Assembly (NCBI GenBank): GCA_050999155.1
Contig: JBPCPM010000045.1
Coordinates: 1 to 23,663, forward strand
Length of the DNA: 23,663 bases
Direction of reading: 5' to 3'
Origin: JBPCPM01 sp050999155
Lineage (GTDB): Bacteria; Actinomycetota; Thermoleophilia; Solirubrobacterales; 70-9
Positions 16,636 through 23,663 of the stretch are shown piece by piece. The notes beneath the pieces were generated by a model that did not search any database, was not told the origin of the DNA, and saw only the letters and a list, made by a program, of their open reading frames with translations. Numbering within the stretch: the stretch's first letter is position 1; each line of letters starts with the position of its first letter. Made by a program: the position numbers and the translations under genes.

Positions 16636-16681
16636 CGAACCCTGCGAAGACGCCGTAATAGGGGGTAGTTCGTTGGGTTCG
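16636..16681 (-). repeat. 46-bp palindromic element, copy B
   Basis: On the minus strand: CGAACCCAACGAA, core CTACCCCCTATTACGGCGTC, TTCGCAGGGTTCG. It is a direct repeat of copy A at a 128-bp distance and differs from it mainly in the core. It lies just past the stop of the LLM oxidoreductase gene (16713). Confidence 0.88.
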
Positions 16682-16712
16682 GCCCCGGAGATGGGCGCGT
16701 GTGGGGCGGGCG

Positions 16713-17786
16713 CTACGTGGAACGGGCGGGCGGTGCCGGGGCGGTGGCCACGCGCGCCGGGGGCTGTACGCCCATCGCGTCGGCGATCAGTTCGAGGCTG
16801 CGGCGGTGGGCGGCCGGGTCGTAGATCGAGGCCGTGATCATCAGCTCGTCGGCGCCGGTGCGCTCGAGCAGGCGCCGCAGCCGGGCCGCCACCGTCTCGG
16901 GATCGCCGATGATTCCTCTGGTCAGGTAGTCCTCGAAGATCGGGCGCTCGTGCTCGGTGAAGGCATGGGCGGCGACCTCGGCGGGGCTGGCGATCGGTGC
17001 GGGCTTGCCGGTGAACAGTCGCGCGATGGCCAGCGCGCCCGAGGTCGCGAGGTCGCGGGCCTGCTCCTCGGTGTCGGCGCACACGGCGCTCACGGTCAGC
17101 TTCGCCTGCGGGGCAGCCAGGCGCTCGGTCGGCTGGAACCGCTCGCGGTAGAGCTCCAGCGCCGGGACCGCCACGCGACTGCCTCCGATGTGGTGGGCAA
17201 AGGAGAACCGCTCGCCGAGCAGCGCGGCGGCCTGGGCGCTGAACGTGCTCGAGCCCAGCAGCCACAGAGGTGGACGCGGGCCCGGGCCGGGGATCGCCCG
17301 CATGCCCGCGTACGGGTGGTCGGCGGGGAAGTCGCCGTCGAGAAAGCTCCGGAGCTGCTCGACGAGGGCAAGGAAATCGCGTTCGCCGAGCGCCCCGTGG
17401 TCGCGCCGCAGCGCGGCGGCGGTGCGCTGGTCGGTGCCCGGTGCCCGGCCGATGCCGAGGTCGATGCGGCCCGGGTGCAGCGCCTCGAGCATGGCGAACC
17501 GTTCGGCCACGACCAGCGGCGCGTGGTTGGGCAGCATGACCCCGCCGGATCCCAGCCGGATCCGGTCGGTCTGCGACGCGAGGTGCGCGATCAGGACATC
17601 GGGCGCCGAGCTGGCGATCATCGGGATGTTGTGGTGCTCGGCGACCCAGAACCGGTGGAAGCCGAGCGCTTCGGCGTGGCGGGCGAGCTCGGTCGCGCGC
17701 TCCAGCGCCTGGGCCGGCGTGGTGGCCGTGGTGACGGGCGCAAGGTCCAGCACGGACAGCGGCACGGGGTGAGGGTGGTCGACCAT
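16713..17786 (-). CDS. LLM-class flavin-dependent oxidoreductase (MsnO8-like, luciferase family)
   Basis: A 357-residue cytosolic TIM-barrel flavoprotein. PLSVLDLAPV at the N-terminus, LGFHRFWVAEHHN (residues 41-53), SAPDVLIAHLASQT, IRLGSGGVMLPNHAPLVVAE and LHPGRIDLGIGRAPGTD are the signature of the MsnO8 branch of bacterial luciferase-like monooxygenases. RPPLWLLGSSTFSAQAAALLG and the C-terminal FEDYLTRGIIGDPETVAARL continue the family pattern. They use FMNH2 (or F420H2 in some branches); the substrate is unknown. ATG at 17786 is chosen because the family's N-terminal strand begins about 9 residues later; upstream codons run into the palindromic repeat array. No strong Shine-Dalgarno is seen. 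Confidence 0.93.
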   Translation of the reverse strand: MVDHPHPVPLSVLDLAPVTTATTPAQALERATELARHAEALGFHRFWVAEHHNIPMIASSAPDVLIAHLASQTDRIRLGSGGVMLPNHAPLVVAERFAMLEALHPGRIDLGIGRAPGTDQRTAAALRRDHGALGERDFLALVEQLRSFLDGDFPADHPYAGMRAIPGPGPRPPLWLLGSSTFSAQAAALLGERFSFAHHIGGSRVAVPALELYRERFQPTERLAAPQAKLTVSAVCADTEEQARDLATSGALAIARLFTGKPAPIASPAEVAAHAFTEHERPIFEDYLTRGIIGDPETVAARLRRLLERTGADELMITASIYDPAAHRRSLELIADAMGVQPPARVATAPAPPARST

Positions 17787-17832
17787 CAGCAGAGGATCGC
17801 AACTCGCACACCGGACGGCCGGGTCTCGGGGC

Positions 17833-17878
17833 CGAACCCAACGAAACGCCACCCATAGGGTGCACAACGTTCGGTTCG
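17833..17878 (+). repeat. 46-bp palindromic element, copy F (array unit 1)
   Basis: Arm CGAACCCAACGAA is identical to copy C's. The centre CACCCATAGGGTG is itself an inverted repeat (CACCC/GGGTG), and the outer GCCGAACC/GGTTCGGC arms pair as well, so the element can form one long hairpin with a short inner stem. Confidence 0.85.
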
Positions 17879-17892
17879 GCGGGACTCGCTGC

Positions 17893-17938
17893 CGAACCCC
17901 AGGAAACGCCCCCTATGGGGTGCACAACGTCCGGTTCG
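17893..17938 (+). repeat. 46-bp palindromic element, copy G (array unit 2)
   Basis: It lies exactly 60 bp after copy F and matches it at 40 of 46 positions. The inner palindrome is CCCCTATGGGG, so centre changes keep the dyad. Confidence 0.85.
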
Positions 17939-17952
17939 CCCGAGCCCGCCGC

Positions 17953-17988
17953 CGAAGCGCCACCCATGGGTGCAGAACGTTCGGTTCG
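17953..17988 (+). repeat. Palindromic element, copy H (array unit 3, shortened)
   Basis: It begins exactly 60 bp after copy G but is 36 bp, with about 10 bp missing from the left arm. The centre CACCCATGGGTG is a perfect palindrome and the right end CGTTCGGTTCGGC matches copy F. It ends 5 nt before the stop of the 104-residue gene. Confidence 0.8.
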
Positions 17989-17993
17989 GCTCC

Positions 17994-18308
17994 TCAGGGC
18001 AGAACGCGCGGGAGCGGCGTGCCGGCGCGCAGCGACGACGGGGCGAGCGAGGAGACGAGTGGGACGCCGAGGCGCTGGGCCAACCGCCACGCCCACGCGT
18101 AGAGAAACGGGATCGGCACGATCGGCCTCAGCCGTTCGACCCGGCCGTCGAACGCGTGCACCTCGATTACCGGCGACACCGACGTGAAGACCCAGCCATC
18201 GGGACCCTCGATCCCGTCGAGCTTCACGGCGGCGGCACCGCCACCGTCGATGATCCGCTTCGCCGCGGTCACCGTGCGATACACCGAGAGCGGGTTCGGG
18301 AGCGCCAT
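17994..18308 (-). CDS. Small conserved-looking hypothetical protein (104 residues)
   Basis: Not recognised as a named family. It begins MALPNPLSVYRTVTAAKR, continues DGGGAAAVKLDGIEGPDGW, VFTSVSPVIEVHAFDGRVE, RLRPIVPIPFLYAWAWRLA, and ends in a Pro/Ser/Leu-rich tail. An N-terminal amphipathic helix, a central beta region and a hydrophobic PFLYAWAWRLAQRLG segment suggest a small soluble or membrane-associated protein. ATG at 18308 is the natural start because the composition becomes non-protein-like upstream of it. The open frame does extend further, but there it is antisense-frame shadow of the propeller gene. It lies 74 nt downstream of the beta-propeller gene on the same strand and is followed by the palindromic array. 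Confidence 0.65.
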   Translation of the reverse strand: MALPNPLSVYRTVTAAKRIIDGGGAAAVKLDGIEGPDGWVFTSVSPVIEVHAFDGRVERLRPIVPIPFLYAWAWRLAQRLGVPLVSSLAPSSLRAGTPLPRVLP

Positions 18309-18359
18309 CGGCCTCCGTTGTAGCGCACCCGGGGGCCACGCGTGTCGCGGATGGGTCTG

Positions 18360-18373
18360 CCGCCCTGCGGCGG
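18360..18373 (-). terminator. Short GC hairpin after the beta-propeller gene
   Basis: CCGCC (18360-18364) and GGCGG (18369-18373) form a 5-bp stem with a 4-nt loop, 10 nt past the propeller stop codon. No T-run follows; weak evidence for a terminator. Confidence 0.2.
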
Positions 18374-18382
18374 GAACTCGGC

Positions 18383-19975
18383 TCAGCCGGTGAGGCTCAG
18401 GGTCCGGCCCTGGGATCCACGCGCGCACCGGCTGAAGCGCACGACCCGCCGCTGGGTGTTGCCGGCCGAGTCGGTCACGCGGATCCGCACCCGGTGCTGT
18501 CGGCGGCTCTGGCTGTGGACCGGTACCCGAACACGGAAGCTCTTGGCCTTCGTCGAGCGCAGGAGCCGGCTGCCCACCGCGACCTGGGCCGAGCGCAACG
18601 AGGACTGGTCGTCGACGGTCACCCGCATCACGAAGCTCGCGCTGCGACAGCGGCTGCCGACACCACTGGCCGAGACCCGCGGCGCTCGGCTGTCGGTGGC
18701 CTGCGGTAGCTCCTCGACGAGGTTGCGGCGGATGGCCGCGGCGCGGACACGCTGCGGGTGGTCGCCCACCTTGATCGTCGCCACCTCTTTCTCGGTCTCG
18801 TAGTCGAGGACGACGACCTGGTCGTCGCCGCTGCTCGACACCCAGCAGTGCTCGCTGTCGTGGTCGTTGGTCGACCAGTACGGCTTGCGGCCGATGTCGA
18901 AAAGCTTCGGCTGCTTGGTGGCCCGGTTCACGATCGCCGCGTAGTCCGACATGGTCCCCGCCACGCAAAGCTTGGTCCCGGCCTCGTTGATGGCCAGCCC
19001 GTGGTGGGCGGAGTCCAGGAGGTACTGCTCGCGCGGGATGTCCTTGGCCTCCTCGCTGATCGGGAGCTCGACCACGTCGGTCACCTTCTCCTGCTCGAGG
19101 TCGAACTCCACGTAGCCGTGGAAGAAGGAGACCTGCAGGTAGACGAACCGCTCGCCCGGCGCCACGGCCATCGGCCGCACGGCCGAGCTCATCTCCGGGT
19201 ATCCCGCCTCCTCGAGCTTCTTGCCGATGTCCCACCGCTTGAGGATCTCGTTGGTGCGCGAGTCGACGACCTGCAGGTACCGCTCGCCCTTGCTGGTGTC
19301 GCGCACCAGGCCGAGGATCGAGCGGTCGGTCGGCGTGTACACCCGGCCGATCGAGGCGTGGAAGATCTTGGTGCCGTCCTCGGTGTAGTTGTTCTCGTGC
19401 GGAGAGTCGCCGGATTCGAAGCGGCCGATCCCGGCGCCCGTCCTGGGGTCGATCACGTGGACGATGTTGGCCGTCGAGTCGGAGACCAGCAGCCGGGTGC
19501 CGCCGGGCGAGATCCCCATGTGGTCGGCCCGGTAGCCCTCCATCGGGAACCGCCACACGATCTCCTGGGTGCGCAGGTCGATCCCGACCACGTCGGCGAA
19601 GCTCGGCCGCGACACGTACATGAACCGCCCGTCGTGCGAGCTGAACATGTCGTCGGTGTACTGATCGTTGCCCTCCCCCACCGCCTCGCGGATGGCCAGG
19701 AAGAACGCCAGCTTGTCGGGGCTGGTCATGATCTCCGCCATCCGCTCGGCCTTGTCGGGGATGGTGTTGATCCGGGCCAGCTTCTCGAAGGTCTTGGCGT
19801 CGATGATGTCGGCGGTCCCGTCCCAGTTGTTGCCGACGAACATGACCTGGCGGGTCTCCGGGCGCGGAGGCGGACCCTCCCGCCCCTCGGCCGGAGCGGC
19901 GACCAGCGCACACAGGACGGCGGCCAGGCCGGCTGCCAGCACCCATCGGACGTGTCCCTGCACCGCTGCCGCCAT
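18383..19975 (-). CDS. Secreted YncE-type beta-propeller protein with C-terminal Ig-like domain
   Basis: A 530-residue exported protein. Signal peptide about residues 10-29 (VRWVLAAGLAAVLCALVAAP, then AEG). Repeated YVTN/YncE-like blades follow: TADIIDAKTFEKL, ADVVGIDLRTQEIVWRF, NIVHVIDPRTGAGIGRF, YLQVVDSRTNEILKRWD, YVEFDLEQEKVTDVVELP, DQVVVLDYETEKEVATIKV. They are consistent with a seven-bladed propeller. After about residue 430 a ~100-residue beta-sandwich segment (RAPRVSASGVG...SFVMRVTVDD...HRVRIRVTDSAGN) resembles Ig/fibronectin-like modules common on secreted actinobacterial proteins. No catalytic or PQQ/heme motif (no CxxCH) is visible, so ligand and role are unknown. ATG at 19975 is chosen for the signal peptide and the GGGGGAAGGG upstream. 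An alternative start is 20044. Confidence 0.85.
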   Translation of the reverse strand: MAAAVQGHVRWVLAAGLAAVLCALVAAPAEGREGPPPRPETRQVMFVGNNWDGTADIIDAKTFEKLARINTIPDKAERMAEIMTSPDKLAFFLAIREAVGEGNDQYTDDMFSSHDGRFMYVSRPSFADVVGIDLRTQEIVWRFPMEGYRADHMGISPGGTRLLVSDSTANIVHVIDPRTGAGIGRFESGDSPHENNYTEDGTKIFHASIGRVYTPTDRSILGLVRDTSKGERYLQVVDSRTNEILKRWDIGKKLEEAGYPEMSSAVRPMAVAPGERFVYLQVSFFHGYVEFDLEQEKVTDVVELPISEEAKDIPREQYLLDSAHHGLAINEAGTKLCVAGTMSDYAAIVNRATKQPKLFDIGRKPYWSTNDHDSEHCWVSSSGDDQVVVLDYETEKEVATIKVGDHPQRVRAAAIRRNLVEELPQATDSRAPRVSASGVGSRCRSASFVMRVTVDDQSSLRSAQVAVGSRLLRSTKAKSFRVRVPVHSQSRRQHRVRIRVTDSAGNTQRRVVRFSRCARGSQGRTLSLTG

Positions 19976-20070
19976 CCCTTCCCCCAGTCTCTCGGCTCCC
20001 AGACCTGCCGAGGGACAGTAGTCCGGCACCGACCGGCCAGTCAAGCGCGACCCACCGCCCCGCCCGGGAG

Positions 20071-20091
20071 GGTTCCGGTCACTCGGGAACC
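20071..20091. other. Small inverted repeat over the DUF488 stop codon
   Basis: GGTTCC (20071-20076) and GGAACC (20086-20091) form a 6-bp stem that encloses the minus-strand stop codon at 20079-20081. It could be a minor 3'-end hairpin or chance. Confidence 0.2.
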
Positions 20092-20570
20092 AGATGCCGC
20101 GCGGCGAGCCCGTGCTCGGCCTCCATGCGCTCGGCGATCAGCGACCGGTGGCAGGCCCGCGGCTCGCGCTCGACGCACAGAAGGCACGTGCCCCGGCGCG
20201 CCGGCATGAAGGCGACCAGCGGCTCGAGATCGACTGGTTCGAGGATCTCGGCCCGGTAGCGCTCGATGTAGGCGTCGGCCAGGCGATCGCGCGAGCGCTT
20301 GCCCACCCCCTGCCGGTCGTCTTCGCGGTACTGCAGCTCGCGCAGCTCGGTGGTGGGAGCCAACTCGGGCATGTGCAGGTAGTCAATCCCGGCGTCCTCG
20401 ACCGCCTCCTGGAGCCGCCGGGCGTTGGCCCACGCGTACTTGCTCCCCCGCACTCCACGCCGCTGGCGCACGTCGATCAGCAATCCGACGTCGGTGCCTG
20501 TGAGCGCCGCGAGGAACGTCTCGGAGGTGAAGCCGTAGACGCCGACGGTCAGCAGCGGTCCGGTGGCCAT
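20079..20570 (-). CDS. DUF488 family protein
   Basis: A 163-residue cytosolic protein with the DUF488 pattern: LTVGVYGFTSETFLAAL at the N-terminus, LLIDVRQRRGVRGSKYAWAN, GIDYLHMPELAPTTELR, and the cysteine/histidine motif LLCVEREPRACHRSLIAERM near the C-terminus. The motif with two cysteines and a histidine is characteristic of the family. The biochemical function is not established; a rhodanese-like or nucleic-acid-related role has been suggested only by similarity. ATG at 20570 fits the conserved LTVGVYGFT start; a second in-frame ATG at 20579 adds three residues. It is divergent from the FAD/Fe-S dehydrogenase gene with about 46 bp between starts. Confidence 0.9.
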   Translation of the reverse strand: MATGPLLTVGVYGFTSETFLAALTGTDVGLLIDVRQRRGVRGSKYAWANARRLQEAVEDAGIDYLHMPELAPTTELRELQYREDDRQGVGKRSRDRLADAYIERYRAEILEPVDLEPLVAFMPARRGTCLLCVEREPRACHRSLIAERMEAEHGLAARHLVPE

Positions 20571-20594
20571 TGGTGCCACGGTACCCCGGCCGGG

Positions 20595-20609
20595 CTTGCG
20601 GTTCGCAAG
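20595..20609. promoter_or_regulatory. Dyad CTTGCG-GTT-CGCAAG between divergent starts
   Basis: A perfect 6-bp inverted repeat with a 3-bp centre lies in the 46-bp gap between the divergent DUF488 and dehydrogenase starts, 7 nt before the ATG at 20617. Its position fits an operator controlling both genes or a 5' leader hairpin. No regulator is assigned. Confidence 0.35.
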
Positions 20610-20616
20610 ACTCCTG

Positions 20617-23547
20617 ATGGTGATCGCCCTGCCGCGTGCCCACCCTCCGGCCCTCGAGACCAGGGCCCTGGAGCGGGAGCTCGAAGGCGCGGTCCGCGGC
20701 GAGGTGCGCTTCGACGCCGGGCACCGCGCCGCCTACGGGCACGACAGCTCCAACTACCGCCACCCGGCGCTCGGGGTCGTGCTGCCCCGCGACGCCGACG
20801 ACCTCGCGGCCGCCGTGGCGGCCTGCCGGGTGCGCGGCGCCCCGGTGACCATGCGCGGCGCGGGGACGAGCCTGGCCGGCGAGGCGGCCAACACCGCCGT
20901 AGTCATCGACACCTCCCGGCACCTGCGCCGGATCCACGAGATCGACCCTGAACGCCGGATCGCCCGCGTCGACCCCGGCGTGGTCCGCGACCGTCTGGCC
21001 GAGCTGGCGGAGACGCGCCACGGGCTGACCTTCGGCCCCGACACGGCCACCCACGCGTGGGCCACGGTCGGCGGGATGATCGGCAACAACTCCTGCGGGG
21101 TGCACTCGGTGGTCGCCGGGCGCACATCCGACAACGTCGAGTCGCTCGAGGTCGTCACCTACGACGGCCTGCGGCTGCGCGTCGGCCCCACCTCCGACCA
21201 GGAGCTGGCATCCATCATCGCCGCCGGGGGCCGCCGCGGCGAGATCTACCAGGGCATGCGCGACCTGCGCGACCGCTACGCCGACCGGATCCGCGGGCGG
21301 TTCCCCGACATCCCACGGCGGGTCTCGGGCTACAACCTCGACGAGCTGCTGCCGGAGAACGGGTTCCACGTCGGCCGCCTGCTGGCCGGCAGCGAGGGCA
21401 CGCTGGCCGTGGTCACCGAGGCGACGGTCAGGCTCGTCGATGCGCCGAAAGCCCGGGCCCTCGCCGTGCTCGGCTACCGCTCGCTGGTGGAGGCCGGCCA
21501 CCACGTCCCGGCGATCTCCCGGCACGACCCGATTGGCCTGGAGGCGATCGACCGCAAGCTTGTCGACGACATGCGCCGTCGCGGCCTTGGCACCGACGAG
21601 CTGCCGCTATTGCCCGAGGGCGACGGCTTTCTCATGGTCGAGTTCAGCGGTGCCGATCGCGACGAGGCGCTCGAGCGCGCCCGCTCGGCCGTCGACGAGC
21701 TGCGCGACGGGGACGGGCTTGTCGAGGCGCGCCTGCCCGCCGACGCCGACCAGGAGGCGAAGCTGTGGGCGATCCGCGGCAACAGCCTCGCCGCGACGTC
21801 GGCGATCGACGGGGAGCCGTCCTACTGGCCGGGCTGGGAGGACGCGGCCGTCGCCCCCGAGCGGCTGGGCGACTACGTCGAGCGGTTCACGGCGCTGCTC
21901 GACGACTACGGCTACTCGGGGGCGCTATACGGGCACTTCGGCCAGGGGTGTGTGCACTGCCGGATCGACTTCGACCTCGCCTCGGCGAAGGGTGTGGCGC
22001 GATGGCGATCGTTCCTCGACGAGGCCGCAGAGCTCGTGGTCGCCCACGGGGGGTCGCTGTCGGGCGAGCACGGCGACGGCCACCAGCGAGCCGAGCTGTT
22101 GCCGGCCATGTTCGGCGACGAGCTCGTCGAGGCGTTCGGAGAGCTCAAGGCAATCTGGGACCCGGCCGGCGGACTCAACCCCGGAAAGGTCGTCGACCCC
22201 TTGCCGATCGTCTCCCACCTGCGAGCCGGCCCCGACTTTCCGACCGCCGACCCTCCCGCCCGTTTCGCGTACGCCGACGACGGCGGCAGCTTCGCGCGCG
22301 CGACGGTGCGCTGCGTCGGCGCCGGACGCTGCCGCGAGGTCGGTTCGGGCACTATGTGTCCCAGCTTTGAGGCCACCCGCGAGGAGCAGCACTCCACGCG
22401 GGGACGGGCCCGGATCCTGCACGAGATGGTCCGCGGCGAGGTGATCGCCGACGGGTTCCGCTCGCCCGAGGTCCACGAGGCGCTCGACCTGTGCCTGTCG
22501 TGCAAGGGGTGTGCGACCGACTGCCCGGTCTCGGTCGACATGGCCACCTACAAGGCCGAGTTCCTCTCACGGTTCTACCGCCGCCGTCTGCGGCCCCGGG
22601 CCGCGTACTCGATGGGGCTGATCATGGTCCACGCCCGGATCGCCACCCGCGCACCAGGACTCGCCAACCGGCTGCTGCGCTCACGGGCTGCCGGGCCTCT
22701 CAAGCGGCTGGGCGGCATCAGCGAGGCCCGCGAGCTGCCCGCCTTCGCCGCCGAGCCGTTCACGCGCTGGTTCGCCCGCCGCGGTCCCGATCCGTCCCGC
22801 ACGGGCGCCGAGCCGGTCGTGCTGTTTCCCGACACGTTCACCAACCACTGGCACCCCGAGGTCCTGCGCGCCGCAGTCGAGGTCCTCGAGGCCGCCGGAC
22901 GGCGGGTCCTGGTCCCCGAGCGCGCGCTGTGCTGCGGCCGGCCTCTGTACGGCCACGGGATGCTCGACACCGCCGAGCGCCTGGGCCGCCGGACGCTCGA
23001 CGTCCTCGCCGAGCACGTCGCCGCGGGCACGCCGATGGTGGTCGTCGAGCCGAGCTGTTTGGCCGCCTTCCGCGACGAGCTGCCGAGCCTGCTGGCCGAC
23101 GAGCCCGCCGCCCAACGGCTGGCCGGCCAGGCCTTGACGCTGGCCGAATACCTCGACCGCCATGCGCCGGAGTGGGACCCGCCGGCGGTCGGCGGCCGGG
23201 CCCTCGTCCACGTCCACTGCCACCAGGAGGCGACGGGCGGCTCCGCCGCCGAGCAGGCGCTGTACGAGCGAATGGGCCTCGACTTCGAGGTCCTCGATTC
23301 CGGCTGCTGCGGGCTCGCCGGCTCCTTCGGGTTCGAGGACGGACACGACGAGCTCTCCCGGCAGATCGCCGAGCAGCGGCTGCTGCCAGCCCTGCGCGAC
23401 GCCACCCCCGACACGCTGCTCATCTCCGACGGCTTCTCGTGCCAGACCCAGGTGGCCCAGCTCTCAGACCGCCGGCTGGTGCACACGGCCGAGGTGCTCG
23501 CCGGCGCGTTGCGGGCCGCAGGTCAGCCGCACCGTCGGGCGACGTAG
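20617..23547 (+). CDS. Fused FAD-linked oxidase / Fe-S dehydrogenase (YdiJ / GlcD-GlcF type)
   Basis: A 976-residue 2-hydroxyacid dehydrogenase fusion. Residues ~50-250 form a PCMH-type FAD-binding domain (VLPRDADDLAAAVAACR, MRGAGTSLAGEAANTAVV, GGMIGNNSCGVHSVV at about 150). The FAD-oxidase C-terminal domain extends to about 525 (YGHFGQGCVHCRIDFD, GEHGDGHQRAELLP, NPGKVVDP). Then two 4Fe-4S cysteine clusters: CVGAGRC...GTMCPSFEATREEQHSTRG (about 567) and CLSCKGCATDCPVSVDM (about 627). The two CCG domains follow: ALCCGRPLYGHG (about 770), HCHQEATGG and SGCCGLAGSFGFE (about 895). Such enzymes oxidise D-lactate, D-2-hydroxyglutarate or glycolate and pass electrons towards the quinone pool. ATG at 20617 is used; no clear Shine-Dalgarno is visible, and an in-frame ATG at 20563 would overlap the DUF488 start. 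Confidence 0.95.
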   Translation: MVIALPRAHPPALETRALERELEGAVRGEVRFDAGHRAAYGHDSSNYRHPALGVVLPRDADDLAAAVAACRVRGAPVTMRGAGTSLAGEAANTAVVIDTSRHLRRIHEIDPERRIARVDPGVVRDRLAELAETRHGLTFGPDTATHAWATVGGMIGNNSCGVHSVVAGRTSDNVESLEVVTYDGLRLRVGPTSDQELASIIAAGGRRGEIYQGMRDLRDRYADRIRGRFPDIPRRVSGYNLDELLPENGFHVGRLLAGSEGTLAVVTEATVRLVDAPKARALAVLGYRSLVEAGHHVPAISRHDPIGLEAIDRKLVDDMRRRGLGTDELPLLPEGDGFLMVEFSGADRDEALERARSAVDELRDGDGLVEARLPADADQEAKLWAIRGNSLAATSAIDGEPSYWPGWEDAAVAPERLGDYVERFTALLDDYGYSGALYGHFGQGCVHCRIDFDLASAKGVARWRSFLDEAAELVVAHGGSLSGEHGDGHQRAELLPAMFGDELVEAFGELKAIWDPAGGLNPGKVVDPLPIVSHLRAGPDFPTADPPARFAYADDGGSFARATVRCVGAGRCREVGSGTMCPSFEATREEQHSTRGRARILHEMVRGEVIADGFRSPEVHEALDLCLSCKGCATDCPVSVDMATYKAEFLSRFYRRRLRPRAAYSMGLIMVHARIATRAPGLANRLLRSRAAGPLKRLGGISEARELPAFAAEPFTRWFARRGPDPSRTGAEPVVLFPDTFTNHWHPEVLRAAVEVLEAAGRRVLVPERALCCGRPLYGHGMLDTAERLGRRTLDVLAEHVAAGTPMVVVEPSCLAAFRDELPSLLADEPAAQRLAGQALTLAEYLDRHAPEWDPPAVGGRALVHVHCHQEATGGSAAEQALYERMGLDFEVLDSGCCGLAGSFGFEDGHDELSRQIAEQRLLPALRDATPDTLLISDGFSCQTQVAQLSDRRLVHTAEVLAGALRAAGQPHRRAT

Positions 23548-23663
23548 ACCGTCGGCTCGGGCAGATCCGGCGTGCGGGTGCCCGGTGGCGGCCCGCCTCC
23601 CAGCAGCCGCCGCCGGTTGCGGGGGGGTGCTCGGCTCGCAGCGGACGGAGGTGGGTTGTTGGG
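23523..23663 (-). CDS. Possible C-terminal end of a truncated minus-strand gene at the window edge
   Basis: On the minus strand an open frame of 46 codons enters from the right edge and stops at 23523, overlapping the convergent dehydrogenase gene by 25 nt. Its last part (RNRRRLLGGGPPPGTRTPDL then PEPTVYVARRCG) reads like a real protein terminus, but the first part is Pro/Ser-rich and could be chance. No family is recognised. Confidence 0.3.
   Translation of the reverse strand, partial: PNNPPPSAASRAPPRNRRRLLGGGPPPGTRTPDLPEPTVYVARRCG

Noticed and set aside
15357..17988. CRISPR array interpretation of the 46-bp repeats
   Set aside because: Copies are few, diverged, in both orientations and irregularly spaced except for three units. 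No cas genes are present and the spacings hold no spacer-like uniform units.
16402..18339. 645-codon minus-strand open frame crossing the DUF559, LLM and 104-residue genes
   Set aside because: It is a frame shadow: Arg/Pro/Ala-rich with no motif, and it overlaps genes with clear family signatures in another frame.
18758..20209. 483-codon plus-strand open frame opposite the beta-propeller
   Set aside because: Antisense to a protein with a signal peptide and repeated blades; its translation shows no recognisable fold and has shadow composition.

Overview
The window is a GC-rich chromosomal segment with densely packed genes on both strands, very strong G/C third-position bias and mixed ATG/GTG starts. 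The gene content points to a high-GC actinobacterium. I infer class Thermoleophilia (Solirubrobacterales-like), because the AbiEi/DUF559 proteins, the short FFSNRLGCLGS membrane peptide and the secreted proteins with C-terminal beta-sandwich domains are typical there. No rRNA, tRNA, CRISPR array, IS transposase or phage gene was seen, so this looks like ordinary chromosome rather than an island. The exception is a local family of 46-bp palindromic elements.

Layout. 1-5000 (all minus strand): a secreted S15/CocE-type hydrolase with a long acidic insert, the methionine sulfoxide reductase MsrA, a sulfite-oxidase-family molybdoenzyme, and a degenerate metallo-beta-lactamase-like protein. 5000-9100 (minus strand): a probable export operon read in the order secreted TasA/camelysin-like substrate, SipW-like signal peptidase I with an unusual coiled-coil plus helix-hairpin-helix tail, secreted subtilisin. 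A strong RNA hairpin separates the first two genes. 9345-10745 (plus): a GT39-like membrane glycosyltransferase, convergent with an NAD-dependent sugar epimerase/reductase. 11950-13962: a phosphotransferase (APH/ACAD10-11 type), convergent with a PlsC/MGAT-like acyltransferase. 14135-15324: a nitroreductase, a 32-residue membrane microprotein missed by length cut-offs, and an SRPBCC protein.

15325-18000 is the most unusual stretch. An AbiEi-winged-helix/DUF559 (VSR-like nuclease) gene is bracketed by five copies of a 46-bp imperfect palindrome, three beyond its stop codon and two ahead of its start. Three more diverged copies form a 60-bp-period array between an LLM-class (MsnO8-like) oxidoreductase and a 104-residue conserved-looking hypothetical gene. 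The copies share 13-nt arms and a 20-nt core. In two copies the core is reversed relative to the arms.

18300-23663: a secreted YncE-type beta-propeller with a C-terminal Ig-like domain, a DUF488 protein, and a divergently transcribed 976-residue fused FAD/Fe-S dehydrogenase of the YdiJ/GlcD-GlcF type. A possible truncated minus-strand gene runs off the right edge.

The two systems most worth following up are the TasA-like/SipW-like/subtilase cassette and the DUF559 gene with its palindromic repeats. All functional calls come from motif recognition in the sequence; no database search was possible.
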